In this document: positions 45,046-54,833 of the stretch, one piece after another | Numbering within the stretch: position 1 is the first letter of the stretch | Layout of the letters: the number at the start of each line of letters is the position of its first letter | Assembly: GCA_947627535.1 (NCBI GenBank) | Contig: CANQWM010000009.1 | Coordinates: 1-64,000, forward strand | Direction: 5' to 3' | Source of the DNA: an uncultured Acetatifactor sp. | GTDB lineage: Bacteria > Bacillota > Clostridia > Lachnospirales > Lachnospiraceae | Length of the DNA: 64,000 bases | Translations under genes and position numbers: made by a program | The notes under the pieces: model-generated | Seen by the model: the letters and a program-made list of their open reading frames with translations, nothing else | Database searches by the model: none | What the model was told of the DNA's origin: nothing

Positions 45046-46377
45046 ATGATTTCATCAGACGTTTATCGGGTTCCCGAAATATACAGCGCGTTAAAAGAGC
45101 GTCCCGCAGGATGCGCTCCCCTGGAGGTTTCCGTCCCGGGATCGAAAAGCATTACCAACCGCGCTCTGCTTCTTGCTACCCTGGCAGACGGTTATTCTCT
45201 TTTAAAGGGTGCTCTTTTTTCCGACGATTCCAGACATTTTCTATCCTGCATCCGGAATCTGGGATTTTACACGACAGCAGACGAAAAGGAACGGACCATG
45301 GCGGTAACGGGTCTCGGCGGCCCCGTCCCCCATGCGTCCGCCAGACAGTATGTGGGAAGCGCCGGAACCGCGGCAAGATTTCTCACCGCCTATCTCGGTC
45401 TGTCCCACGGGATCTTTTACATGGACGCCTCCGAACAGATGCGCAGACGCCCCATGGCTCCGCTTCTGGACTCTCTCCAAAAGCTGGGCTGTCAGGTCTT
45501 CTCCGTTCCGGGACACGAGCGCGGCCATTTCCCGTTCTTTTTAAGAGGCCACGGCTTCAAGCGGGACCGCATTTCCGTAAACATAGACCACAGCAGCCAG
45601 TTTTTGAGCGCCCTCCTGATCGTTTCCTGCCTTTCCCCCCGCGACTTCACCATTGAGGTTGAGGGGACCCACGGCATGGCTTATATCGACATGACCGTAA
45701 AGATGATGGAACAGTTCGGCGTAACGGTGGAGCGTCCCGGGCAGAATCTTTTTCTGACCAGGGCCGGCCAGCATTACCGGGCGGGAGAATACCAGGTGGA
45801 ACCGGATGTCTCCGCGGCCTGCTATTTCTATGCGATGTGCCCTCTTCTGAACATCCCCGTGAGCGTGCGCAACATTCATTTTCAGTCCCTGCAGGGAGAT
45901 GTGGCTTTTATCCGGCTGCTGGAACAAATGGGATGCACCGCTTCGGATACGCCGGTGGGCATTCTTCTTTCCCCGCCGGAAGGCGGCGTGTTTCAGGGCA
46001 TTACGGCGGACATGTCCGCCTGTTCCGACCAGGCCATCACGCTGGCCGCCATTGCGCCCTATGCCCAGGGCCCCACTTCCATCACAGGCATAGGCCATAT
46101 CCGCTTTCAGGAGAGCGACCGGCTTGGAGCAATCACGACGGAACTGACAAAGATGGGAATACGCTGTGAATCCGCCCAGGACAGTCTCACCATCTGGCCG
46201 GGCACGCCGCGCCCCGCTTCGATAGAAACCTACGACGACCACCGGATGGCAATGGGATTTGCTCTGACCGGATTAAGAACAGCCGGAATCGAAATCCGCG
46301 ACCCCGGCTGCTGTAAAAAAACGTTTGAAGATTATTTTGACGTTCTGGACAAAGCGGTGTCCGAATTAAACGGATAA
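45046..46377 (+). CDS. aroA: 3-phosphoshikimate 1-carboxyvinyltransferase (EPSP synthase)
   Basis: 443 residues from the ATG at 45046 (AGGAGA seven bases upstream). Sixth step of the shikimate pathway. VPGSKSITNRALLLA (phosphate-binding N-terminus), YVGSAGTAARFLTA, and DRLGAITTELTKMG-like C-terminal motif are typical. It stands alone, converging with the LTA-synthase-like gene. Confidence 0.93.
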   Translation: MISSDVYRVPEIYSALKERPAGCAPLEVSVPGSKSITNRALLLATLADGYSLLKGALFSDDSRHFLSCIRNLGFYTTADEKERTMAVTGLGGPVPHASARQYVGSAGTAARFLTAYLGLSHGIFYMDASEQMRRRPMAPLLDSLQKLGCQVFSVPGHERGHFPFFLRGHGFKRDRISVNIDHSSQFLSALLIVSCLSPRDFTIEVEGTHGMAYIDMTVKMMEQFGVTVERPGQNLFLTRAGQHYRAGEYQVEPDVSAACYFYAMCPLLNIPVSVRNIHFQSLQGDVAFIRLLEQMGCTASDTPVGILLSPPEGGVFQGITADMSACSDQAITLAAIAPYAQGPTSITGIGHIRFQESDRLGAITTELTKMGIRCESAQDSLTIWPGTPRPASIETYDDHRMAMGFALTGLRTAGIEIRDPGCCKKTFEDYFDVLDKAVSELNG

Positions 46378-46390
46378 GCCGGCCGAACCG

Positions 46391-48502
46391 CTATTGCTGC
46401 GGAATGATCGCCTGCTCCACATCCCTGTAGTAATCCTCCTGAAGAACATAGGCGCTGAAATTATACCGCCGCTTCACCTCCGCCCGCATGGCTTCAAGAT
46501 ACGCATCCTGCAGATCGGGAGGCATGATATCGTTTCCGTTTTCGTCCTTGAGCCATGTGGCGATGTCACCTTTTTCAATAAAGATCACGGAATCCGTTAC
46601 AAAATCCCGATTGTTGAAAATCACCATACCCTCCCGGTCGGAAAGGATATCCCGTCCGGCGTACATTCTGGAGTCGTATGGGAATCCAAACAGGTTTAAC
46701 AGCGTGGGAAGCAGATCCATGGAACTGCATGCCTTTTGGATGTAGATCGGTTCCTCCATGCCCGCATTGTAAAGGATCAGGGTATTGCGGAATTTGTCCT
46801 TTCCCCCGGTGAGGTCTTTTCCCGCCAGCTCCTGGTACTCTTCGTCCGACAGTCCGTAAGGGTAATGATCGGCGCTGAGACAGATCACCGTATTTTCCAG
46901 CTGTCCCGCCGCTTCCAGCTGGGCGAGCAGATTTTCCATGGCCTTATCAAGCTCTATGTTGCAGGCGATGTAAGCCTTCGGTCCCTCGGACAGATCCAGC
47001 CCCGCCACCGCGTCTTTATTTTTGGAGGACATGGCGTTTCCGCTGAAGGAATAATTCATGTGTCCGGATACCGTCATATAATAGACATGGAACCTCTCGT
47101 CGTTCACATACTCCGGCACCGTGGCCACCATCATATCATAGTCCGACGCAGGCCATTTGTTGGCGTTTTCCATCGGAAAGACCTTGTCTCCCCACTCCGC
47201 CTCGTCCAGATCCCCCAGCTTGCACGCCTTGAAATCATATCCCATGTTCGTGTGGGTGAGATGCCGGTCATAGTAGGAAAGACTGTTGTTATGGTACGCC
47301 CTTGGCTGCACGCCCTCCGACGCAAAGTACGCGGCCAGATTATAGGGGAACGCATTGTCCTTGCTGCGCTTCATGCTGTGCATCTGATCCGGGATCAGTC
47401 CCGTCATGTTGATATACTCGCCGTCGCTGGTACTCGTCTGCCACAGGGGCACATAATAGTTTTCACACACAAAACCGCTGTGGCTCATACGGTACAGGGT
47501 AGGCGTCAGTTCTTCGTCTATGGCGTAGGAACAGAATCCCTCCGCCGTCAGGAAGATCAGATTATATCCCTTGAACATTCCGGTATACTCATTGGAATTT
47601 ACCGGCGGTTCGCTCTGGATATAGTCCGCAAGCCAGGTCTGGTGGTCATTGTCCGCCAGTTGGTGGAGCAGATCATAATCCAGCTGAAACTGCTGCGGCA
47701 CGATCTCAGGGCCTGTGGGCGAAGGTTCCGGTTCGGCCTCCTCCCCTTCCGTCTCCGGAGAACTGTCCGGCGCCGGGCTCTGAGAAGGCGCGCCGTTCCA
47801 TGCCACCGCATTAGGCGCCACTGCCGGTACATACTCTCCTGTATCCCCGGACTTTCCGTTTCCAACCCGGTACAGCCACTGGCGCAGCATCCTTCCCACA
47901 TCCGCGTGGAGCGTGGGCAGGACGCCCATGCTCTCCGCAACGGTCACAGGGTCGTAAAACTCATGATATTCTTCGTAGTATTCAAAGGGTACGGCTTCCC
48001 CCAGCTCCAGAAACACAACGCTTCCCATCGTGCCGGCGAAAACGATCACCAGCGTCCGCATCACGCCAAGCGAATCATACAAGGGCATCCGCCAGCGGTT
48101 GCGCCGAAGAAGGATCGGGATCACCACCGCCGGGATCGCCAGCAGCGCGATAAATGGCAGCGTCTTTAAAACGCCGACCAAAGCCTCCCGCCAGTAGTTT
48201 GTCAGCGCGTCATGGGCGCCCTGGACCACCATCCCCCAGAGCAGGGGCTGATGGAAAATCCGCAGATACACCAGCTGGACGCCGGTCCAGATAACCGGCA
48301 GCCACAGCGCCACATAGTAAAAGATCTTCTTCGCTCTCCTGCTTTTTAAAACACCGATCAAAAGCGACCACAGTCCGGACCACGCCACGATCAGCAGTAT
48401 GGCAAACAAAGGCTGAAAGGCCGTCCAGCCAAATCCGCTGAAATGATAGACCAGCTCCGTCCACAGGGCTATGCCCGCCAAAGTACCCCAAAGAACAAAC
48501 AT
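46391..48502 (-). CDS. LTA synthase-like sulfatase-domain membrane protein
   Basis: 703 residues. Five membrane spans in residues 1-170, then an extracytoplasmic loop with a Pro/Glu-rich stretch (about 225-265), then a sulfatase-fold catalytic domain (about 295-650). The nucleophile Thr is probably in TSTSDGEYINMTGL (about residue 355); later DHYPYG matches the metal-binding H site. The family makes glycerol- or other phosphate polymers on lipid anchors. Substrate not determined. Confidence 0.85.
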   Translation of the reverse strand: MFVLWGTLAGIALWTELVYHFSGFGWTAFQPLFAILLIVAWSGLWSLLIGVLKSRRAKKIFYYVALWLPVIWTGVQLVYLRIFHQPLLWGMVVQGAHDALTNYWREALVGVLKTLPFIALLAIPAVVIPILLRRNRWRMPLYDSLGVMRTLVIVFAGTMGSVVFLELGEAVPFEYYEEYHEFYDPVTVAESMGVLPTLHADVGRMLRQWLYRVGNGKSGDTGEYVPAVAPNAVAWNGAPSQSPAPDSSPETEGEEAEPEPSPTGPEIVPQQFQLDYDLLHQLADNDHQTWLADYIQSEPPVNSNEYTGMFKGYNLIFLTAEGFCSYAIDEELTPTLYRMSHSGFVCENYYVPLWQTSTSDGEYINMTGLIPDQMHSMKRSKDNAFPYNLAAYFASEGVQPRAYHNNSLSYYDRHLTHTNMGYDFKACKLGDLDEAEWGDKVFPMENANKWPASDYDMMVATVPEYVNDERFHVYYMTVSGHMNYSFSGNAMSSKNKDAVAGLDLSEGPKAYIACNIELDKAMENLLAQLEAAGQLENTVICLSADHYPYGLSDEEYQELAGKDLTGGKDKFRNTLILYNAGMEEPIYIQKACSSMDLLPTLLNLFGFPYDSRMYAGRDILSDREGMVIFNNRDFVTDSVIFIEKGDIATWLKDENGNDIMPPDLQDAYLEAMRAEVKRRYNFSAYVLQEDYYRDVEQAIIPQQ

Positions 48503-48735
48503 TTCAATCTCTCCTTATTGTCAGCCTCCTGACACATTCCGTTCCCAACACTCCATTATATACCCTTTTTCGACAAAATAACAGGGTTACTTATACTTTT
48601 TTAATACAGCCATGCATCATTTCTGTATCATATATGACAGGATCTTCTTTTTATTGAAAATTTTTCTTTTCAAAGATACCTTTCATGATGTAGAATGAAA
48701 CTACAATCTTGTTTCCGTTTTGCAGGGAGGATACT

Positions 48736-49671
48736 ATGAGCAAAAAAAGAGTTGTTGTTTCTCTTGGACACGAAGCGCTGGGCTACACCACCCAGGCCCA
48801 GTGGGATGCCGTAAAGGCAACCGCGAAGGCCCTGGCCGATCTGGTGGAGGAAGACTATCAGCTTACCATCACCCACAGCAACGGCCCGCAGGTCAGCATG
48901 ATCCACAAAGCGATGACTGAGCTTCGGCGCGTTTACATCGACTATACGCCCGCCCCCATGTGTGTCTGCTCCGCCATGAGCCAGGGGTATGTGGGCTATG
49001 ATATTCAGAATGCCCTTCGCTCCGAGCTGCTTTCCCGGGGCATCTCCAAACCCGTCAGCACGATCCTGACCCAGGTTACGGTAGACCCCTACGATGACGC
49101 CTTCTACGAGCCCACCAAGGTGATTGGCAGATATATGTCCGCAGAGGATGCGGAAATCGAAATGAAAAAAGGAAATTATGTGAAGGAGGATCCCGGAAAG
49201 GGATTCCGCAGAGTGGTCGCCGCGCCCAGACCCATTGACATTGTGGAGATCGAGGCGATCCGGGCACTGGCGGACGCCGGCCAGGAAGTCATCGCCTGCG
49301 GCGGAGGCGGCATTCCCGTCATCGAACAGCAGCATGTGCTGAAGGGCGCGTCTGCAGTCATCGAAAAAGACGCTATCGCCGGAAAGCTGGCCGCGGATCT
49401 AAAATGCGACGAGCTGATTATCCTGACAGGCGTGGACTGCGTATACCGGGATTTCGGCAGGGAAGGTCAGACGCCGCTTCCGGAGCTGACAGCGGCGCAG
49501 GCAAGGGATCTGATCTCTGAGGGACAGTTCGAGGCCGGCACCATGCTTCCAAAAATCGAGGCCGCCGTCTATTATCTGAAAAAAGTTCCGGAGGGAAGAG
49601 TCCTGATCACCTCCATGAAGAAAGTCAAGGACGCTGTAAAGGGAAAGGGCGGAACAGTCATCACGGCGTAA
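48736..49671 (+). CDS. arcC: Carbamate kinase
   Basis: 311 residues from the ATG at 48736 with GGGAGG upstream. Carbamoyl phosphate plus ADP gives ATP and carbamate, or the reverse. VVVSLGHEALG (N-terminal loop), THSNGPQVS and ACGGGGIPV are family motifs. The GHEALG replaces the common GGNALG. It is a single-gene unit; arginine deiminase is not in the window. Confidence 0.93.
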   Translation: MSKKRVVVSLGHEALGYTTQAQWDAVKATAKALADLVEEDYQLTITHSNGPQVSMIHKAMTELRRVYIDYTPAPMCVCSAMSQGYVGYDIQNALRSELLSRGISKPVSTILTQVTVDPYDDAFYEPTKVIGRYMSAEDAEIEMKKGNYVKEDPGKGFRRVVAAPRPIDIVEIEAIRALADAGQEVIACGGGGIPVIEQQHVLKGASAVIEKDAIAGKLAADLKCDELIILTGVDCVYRDFGREGQTPLPELTAAQARDLISEGQFEAGTMLPKIEAAVYYLKKVPEGRVLITSMKKVKDAVKGKGGTVITA

Positions 49672-49706
49672 AAAGCCCCCGGGACGCTGTTCGTCTTTCG
49701 CTGCTT

Positions 49707-50444
49707 TCAGTCATAATCCACGCTCATCAGGCACAGCCCCTGCGCGGGCACGGTGGGTCCCGCCTTGCACCGTTCCCGGCAGGTAAGCGCCTTCTGTACC
49801 TGCTCCGGTTCCATGCGCCCGCATCCCACCTCGAGTAGGGTTCCCACCATGATCCGCACCATATTCTGCAGAAAACCCGTGCCATGAAACGTAAAACGCA
49901 GGTAACCGTCCTCTCTCGCTATGTCGATCCGGTCCACCTTCCGGACGGTGGATTTCTTCATCCGGGGATTGGCACAGAAATTCCGGAAATCATGCTCTCC
50001 CGTCAAAATCTCCGCCGCCCGGCGCATCCGGTCCAGATCCGGTTTTTCTTCCAGACGGGTATAAAATCTGCGGTCAAAAACCGGCTTGACCTCCCCGTCG
50101 TAACAGGTATAACAGTAGGTCTTTCCGATGGCGTTATAGCGGGCGTGGAATCTGGGAGAAGCCTCTTTTACCTCCCGCACGGCGATATCGTCCGGCAGAT
50201 ATCGGTTGAGATAGTCCCGGATTTCCTCCGGCGTCAACGTTGTCTCCAGACAAACGCTGGCAGTCATGCCCCTGGCGTGAACGCCTGCGTCGGTTCGGCC
50301 CGCGCCGATGACTTCCGTCTCTTTTCCATTCAGTACCGCAAGCACCGCCTCCAGTTTCCCCTGAATCGTACTCCGGGCAGGCTGCCGCTGCCAGCCGTAA
50401 TAGCGTGTGCCGTCGTATTCTATGAGAAGCCGATAGTTTTTCAT
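49707..50444 (-). CDS. truA: tRNA pseudouridine synthase A
   Basis: 245 residues. Converts U38-U40 in the tRNA anticodon arm to pseudouridine. The catalytic Asp is in GAGRTDAGVHARG (near residue 53); YYGWQRQP and FHARYNAIGKTY also match. It lies downstream of porB on the same strand. Confidence 0.94.
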   Translation of the reverse strand: MKNYRLLIEYDGTRYYGWQRQPARSTIQGKLEAVLAVLNGKETEVIGAGRTDAGVHARGMTASVCLETTLTPEEIRDYLNRYLPDDIAVREVKEASPRFHARYNAIGKTYCYTCYDGEVKPVFDRRFYTRLEEKPDLDRMRRAAEILTGEHDFRNFCANPRMKKSTVRKVDRIDIAREDGYLRFTFHGTGFLQNMVRIMVGTLLEVGCGRMEPEQVQKALTCRERCKAGPTVPAQGLCLMSVDYD

Positions 50445-50516
50445 GACTGTTCCTTCCCCCTGCCGCCGGCTGCTTTTTTCCTGCCGCCTTCTGCCTGAAG
50501 CGCCCTTTTTGACGCC

Positions 50517-51458
50517 TTATCCCTCACATCTTGCCAGCAGCTCTTCCCATCTTCTGTCCACTTCCTTCTGGAATGCCTCGATGAGATACTCGTTCCCGGG
50601 CTGAAAGAGATGCTTGAAACGGCCCTGCTTCTTTAAGAACTCCTCCAACGGCAGCTTGTTCTTAGGCTTATAGCTTAGGATCCACTTTCCGTCGATCACC
50701 TCAAACAATGGCCAGTAGCAGGTCTCCACCGCCGTCCTGCAGATCTCGATGATATCCGGCGCATCATATTTCCAGCCTCTGGGACAGGGGGCAAGGATGT
50801 TCAGAAACGCCGCCCCCGGCGTGTAGATGGCGCGCTCGGACTTTACGTACAGATCCTTCATATTCCCGATAAAGGTGGTCTGTCCCACATAGGGGATGTT
50901 GTGGGCCGCAAGAATACCGGCCAGATCCTTTCTCGCCTGAGGCTTTCCCTGAGACACCGTTCCGCTTGGTGTCGTAGTGGTATCCGCATACATGGGCGTT
51001 GCGGAGGACCGCTGGGTTCCCGTGTTCATATAGGCGCCGTTGTCGTAGCAGACATAGACCATGTCATGCCCCCGCTCCATTGCCCCGGACAGAGACTGCA
51101 GGCCGATATCGTAGGTCCCGCCGTCGCCCCCGAACGTGATAAATTTATAATCCGATGTGATCTTTCCCTTCTTTTTCAGCACCCTGTAAGCCGTCTCCAC
51201 GCCGGAGAGCGTGGCGCCCGCGTTTTCAAAGGCGCTGTGGATGTAGCTGTCCTCGTAAGCGGTATAGGGGTACATAAAAGTTGACACCTCAAGGCATCCG
51301 GTAGCGTTTCCCACCACCGCCTTGTCCCCCGGATGCAGCGCTTTCAGCACATTCCTCACCGCGATCGTGCCGCCGCAGCCTGCACACATCCTGTGTCCCG
51401 GTGCAAGCCGTTCCGGCCTTGCCTGAATCTCCCTGTATTGAAATGCCTGTTGTTCCAT
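50517..51458 (-). CDS. porB: Pyruvate:ferredoxin oxidoreductase beta subunit
   Basis: 313 residues from the ATG at 51458. Carries thiamine diphosphate: GDGGTYDIGLQSLSGAMERG (about 110-130), and cysteines in MCAGCGG and APCPRGW that hold a 4Fe-4S cluster. It decarboxylates pyruvate to acetyl-CoA with reduced ferredoxin. Last gene of porGDAB. Confidence 0.92.
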   Translation of the reverse strand: MEQQAFQYREIQARPERLAPGHRMCAGCGGTIAVRNVLKALHPGDKAVVGNATGCLEVSTFMYPYTAYEDSYIHSAFENAGATLSGVETAYRVLKKKGKITSDYKFITFGGDGGTYDIGLQSLSGAMERGHDMVYVCYDNGAYMNTGTQRSSATPMYADTTTTPSGTVSQGKPQARKDLAGILAAHNIPYVGQTTFIGNMKDLYVKSERAIYTPGAAFLNILAPCPRGWKYDAPDIIEICRTAVETCYWPLFEVIDGKWILSYKPKNKLPLEEFLKKQGRFKHLFQPGNEYLIEAFQKEVDRRWEELLARCEG

Positions 51459-51540
51459 ATGTCTGTTATTCCTGCCTTTCCTGCACTGACTTAAAACGCC
51501 GTCTGACATGGCGCAGATTTTTCCATAAGATAAAGTTCTG

Positions 51541-52746
51541 TTACCGGCTTAAGAGATCCTCCGTGCCGTCCCGCAGTCCGAGATAAGGATATTCCGGGAA
51601 GCTGATCTTGCCGTCCGCCAGTTTTTCAAGGGACGCATAAACCTGCTCCATATCCTCCACCCTGACGTCCCTGCCGGACAGCCCGTACATGATGTTCACG
51701 GTTTCCGCCTGGGCCTTTGCCCGGTACATTGCCGCTGTCACTTCCGCGCCCAGGGGGCCTCCCTGGCTGCTGTAGCTTTCCGCCCGGTCCATGATGGCCA
51801 CAGCCTTACAATGCTTCAACGCCTCACCGATCTCCTGACCTGGAAAGGGCCGGAATACCCTGATCTTCAAAAGTCCCGCCTTCATGCCCCTTGCCCGCAT
51901 GGCGTCCACCGCGTCCTTCGCCGTGCCGCAGACAGAACCGATGGCCACCACAGCATATTCCGCATCCTCCAGCCGATACCCTTCAAAGAATCCATAGTGC
52001 TGCCCTGTCACCGTTTCAAACTCCGCCGCCACATCCAGGATCACCTTCCGCGCCCGCTTCATTGCCTCCGCCTGGGCCTTCTTCGCTTCCATACAGTAGG
52101 GGGAAACGGCATAGGGTCCCACAGCCATGGACTCATCCTCTTTGAGCAGATAATGCTCCGGTTCGTACTCACCCACAAATTTCCGGATGGGTTCGTCATC
52201 CCAGAGCGTGATATTCTGTACCGCGTGGCTGGTGATAAAACCATCCTGACAGATCATAATGGGAAGACGGACATCCCTGTGCTCCGCGATTCTGTGGGCC
52301 TGCAGAAAATTGTCATAGACCTCTTGATTGTTTTCCGCATAGATCTGGATCCAGCCGGAGTCCCTTGCCCCCATGCTGTCGGAATGCTCCGCGTTGATGT
52401 TCAGCGGACCCGTAAGCCCTCTGTTCACCAGCGCCATTACGATGGGCAGCCTGCTGGACGCCGCCACATACAGCACCTCCCACATCAGGGCCATCCCGCA
52501 GGAGGAGGTGGCCGTGACGGCTCTTGCCCCAGCCGCGGAAGCGCCCATGGCCGCGCTCATGGCACTGTGCTCGCTTTCCACCGGAATAAACTCTGTATCA
52601 ATCTCTCCGTTTGCGATCATCGTTGCCACAAACTGTGGAATCTCCGTGGAGGGCGTGATGGGAAACGCCGGCATCACATCCGGATTGATCTGCTTTATGG
52701 CATGGGCAACCGCCTCGTTGCCCGACATTCTCGTTTTCGTAGACAT
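51541..52746 (-). CDS. porA: Pyruvate:ferredoxin oxidoreductase alpha subunit
   Basis: 401 residues from the ATG at 52746 with AAAGGAG upstream. AFPITPSTEIPQF, VESEHSAMSAAMGASAAGARAVTATSS in pattern, and MALVNRGLTGPLNINAEHSD are the typical pyruvate-site segments. It binds the substrate and pairs with the beta subunit. Confidence 0.92.
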   Translation of the reverse strand: MSTKTRMSGNEAVAHAIKQINPDVMPAFPITPSTEIPQFVATMIANGEIDTEFIPVESEHSAMSAAMGASAAGARAVTATSSCGMALMWEVLYVAASSRLPIVMALVNRGLTGPLNINAEHSDSMGARDSGWIQIYAENNQEVYDNFLQAHRIAEHRDVRLPIMICQDGFITSHAVQNITLWDDEPIRKFVGEYEPEHYLLKEDESMAVGPYAVSPYCMEAKKAQAEAMKRARKVILDVAAEFETVTGQHYGFFEGYRLEDAEYAVVAIGSVCGTAKDAVDAMRARGMKAGLLKIRVFRPFPGQEIGEALKHCKAVAIMDRAESYSSQGGPLGAEVTAAMYRAKAQAETVNIMYGLSGRDVRVEDMEQVYASLEKLADGKISFPEYPYLGLRDGTEDLLSR

Positions 52747-52772
52747 ATGTACTCCTTTCCGCTTTTGCGCCG

Positions 52773-53078
52773 TCATTCCGCCGGCTGCTGCATTTCAATG
52801 GCGCCGAAGGGACAAGCCTTTGCGCAGATCCCGCAGCCCTTACAATGGTCGTAGTCGAACTCCTGCCGCCGGTCTTCTTTTACGGGAATGCAGCTGTCCG
52901 GACAGTATGGCACACACAAAAGACACTGTTTACACTTTTCCTGCATCCACACAGGCGTCTCCGTCCGCCACTCCCCCGTGAGAAACCGTCTGGAGGTGGC
53001 GGGCTCATGAATCTGAAGCCCCTCCGTGAGATCCTGCCATTTTGTATCCTCATTGATAAATTCCGCTTTTACTGCCAT
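52773..53078 (-). CDS. porD: Pyruvate:ferredoxin oxidoreductase delta subunit
   Basis: 101 residues. Two ferredoxin-type 4Fe-4S motifs: CKQCLLCVPYCPDSC and CKGCGICAKACPFG in the C-terminal half. It moves electrons to ferredoxin. It overlaps porG by 10 bases, showing a shared transcript. Confidence 0.9.
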   Translation of the reverse strand: MAVKAEFINEDTKWQDLTEGLQIHEPATSRRFLTGEWRTETPVWMQEKCKQCLLCVPYCPDSCIPVKEDRRQEFDYDHCKGCGICAKACPFGAIEMQQPAE

Positions 53079-53650
53079 TCCGTTACCTCCTCCAGCGCCA
53101 GCTTCAGTGCCTTCCGATTGCCGTCCAGCACCTCCGGCTTTCTTGCGAACTTATGCTGCAGGGAGGTTTCCATCTCCCGCAGAAACACATCAATATCCAT
53201 AACGCCTGATATTTTTACTATAGCCGCCAGCATGGGCGTATTGGGAAAATATTTACCCAGCGTGGCCATACAGACCTTTCTGGCGTCCAGCATGTAAACC
53301 TTTCCCCGATACCCCTTTAACAAAGGCAGGATCTCCTCCGCCGTCTTTACGGTGTTGATCAGGATTCCCCCGTCCTCCTTCAGACCGGCCGTCACATCCA
53401 CGGTATGAAGCAGCGTGTCATCCACCACCGCCACAAAATCCGGCTCATAAATATTGGAGTGAACCCGGATCTGTTCGTCGCTGATCCGGTCGTAAGCCGT
53501 GATGGGCGCTCCCATTCTCTCCGGTCCATACTCAGGAAAGCCCTGTACCTGCTTTCCCGACTGAAAAGCCACGTCCGCCAGCAGAAGCGCCGCGGTCTTT
53601 GCTCCCTGTCCGCCTCTTCCGTGCCAGCGGATCTCCGTCAAATGTCTCAT
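53069..53650 (-). CDS. porG: Pyruvate:ferredoxin oxidoreductase gamma subunit
   Basis: 193 residues. Opens with TEIRWHGRGGQGAKTAALLLADVAF, and then FPEYGPERMGAPI, the signature of the gamma subunit. First gene of porG-porD-porA-porB, the four-subunit form common in anaerobes. Confidence 0.92.
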   Translation of the reverse strand: MRHLTEIRWHGRGGQGAKTAALLLADVAFQSGKQVQGFPEYGPERMGAPITAYDRISDEQIRVHSNIYEPDFVAVVDDTLLHTVDVTAGLKEDGGILINTVKTAEEILPLLKGYRGKVYMLDARKVCMATLGKYFPNTPMLAAIVKISGVMDIDVFLREMETSLQHKFARKPEVLDGNRKALKLALEEVTEWQ

Positions 53651-53674
53651 TGCAAACTCATCCTTTCTCTACAT

Positions 53675-54814
53675 CTATACATTGTGCCAGGCAAATATCC
53701 TGTACCCGTTCTCCGTCATGTGCAGGAACACATATTTGTCCACAACATCTACATAATCTTCCCGGCCGTTCCTATGCAGCACCTGGGTAAACGAGATATG
53801 ACAGGAAAAGCTTTCCGGGGTGTGGGCATAAAACTCTCCCACCTCCACATTTTCAAAGTCCACGCTGTCCCATTCTTTTACCATCCATCTGCTCCCGCCG
53901 GCCGCAACCACCTCGGCATAGGCTTCCGAATCCGTGTCAAAATAAGGTTTGATACTGCCAAGTCCCTTGTTCTGGGATGCCTGTATGTATTCGGCATATC
54001 CCTCCATGGCCTCGGTCACAAAATCCGAATATTCCTCCTCCAGCTCCCGGCTGTAGACGACGCCGGCAGTATAAGTGTTTGTTTCTTCATCAAAAACCAC
54101 TTCCGCCTGCTGCCCCTGGGCGTCCGTGACCACAATCTCCGGGTGGGGCGTTTCCAGGTCTTCCAGCGTATAGGCAACATATTCCACCCCCGTGATGTCC
54201 GGCGGGTAATATTTCAGGGCATCCGTTTTGTTATACCTTACGGCAGGAAACTCCGCCGCAGCCGGCTTCCCATCCACCGTAACAAGGCAGGACGCCGGCG
54301 CTTCCACAATCACCGGAACCCTTTCGGCCGCCGTTTCCGTGTTCAGATGCAGCTCCAGATAAGAGAACTCATATGTGTCAAAGCCGTGTCTGGTCTTCCT
54401 TTCCGAAACCCTCAGGATGATGGACGCCAGCTGTTTCTCTCCCGCTTTGACAAGGTATCTCGTCTCGCCGGGGACATTGGACGATCCGACGGAATAGGTC
54501 AGCTCAGAATCTCCGATCTCCTTTTTGAGATACTCCGCAATCTCCTGGTCCTGAGCTTCTCCCGCATCGTAGCGTGCATCCGCAAGCAGTTTCTCATACC
54601 TGATCGGCCGGAAGTAGCTGTCAAACACTTCTGCCGCCAGATATTTCGGCTGAACGGCCTCATATTCCGCAAGCCTGCTCTTCACGATCTGCTGCGAGAC
54701 GGCCACAAGAAGAAACGCCATGGCCGTGACGGTAAAATAAACGCCCCAGAATCGCGTGATGCGAAATCTTCTTTTGCTGCTCTTTCCCTGTTTCCTGCCC
54801 TTTTCCTTTTCCAC
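53675..54814 (-). CDS. Hypothetical membrane-anchored protein
   Basis: 379 residues. A basic N-terminus and one membrane span (about 26-45) are followed by a large extracytoplasmic part. No family recognised; the end (about 285-379) has a conserved-looking Trp-rich segment and may be an NTF2- or PepSY-like fold. It follows the glycosidase gene closely, so it may act on envelope glycans. Confidence 0.7.
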   Translation of the reverse strand: MEKEKGRKQGKSSKRRFRITRFWGVYFTVTAMAFLLVAVSQQIVKSRLAEYEAVQPKYLAAEVFDSYFRPIRYEKLLADARYDAGEAQDQEIAEYLKKEIGDSELTYSVGSSNVPGETRYLVKAGEKQLASIILRVSERKTRHGFDTYEFSYLELHLNTETAAERVPVIVEAPASCLVTVDGKPAAAEFPAVRYNKTDALKYYPPDITGVEYVAYTLEDLETPHPEIVVTDAQGQQAEVVFDEETNTYTAGVVYSRELEEEYSDFVTEAMEGYAEYIQASQNKGLGSIKPYFDTDSEAYAEVVAAGGSRWMVKEWDSVDFENVEVGEFYAHTPESFSCHISFTQVLHRNGREDYVDVVDKYVFLHMTENGYRIFAWHNV

Positions 54815-54833
54815 AGCAGTCTGGCTTCCTTTC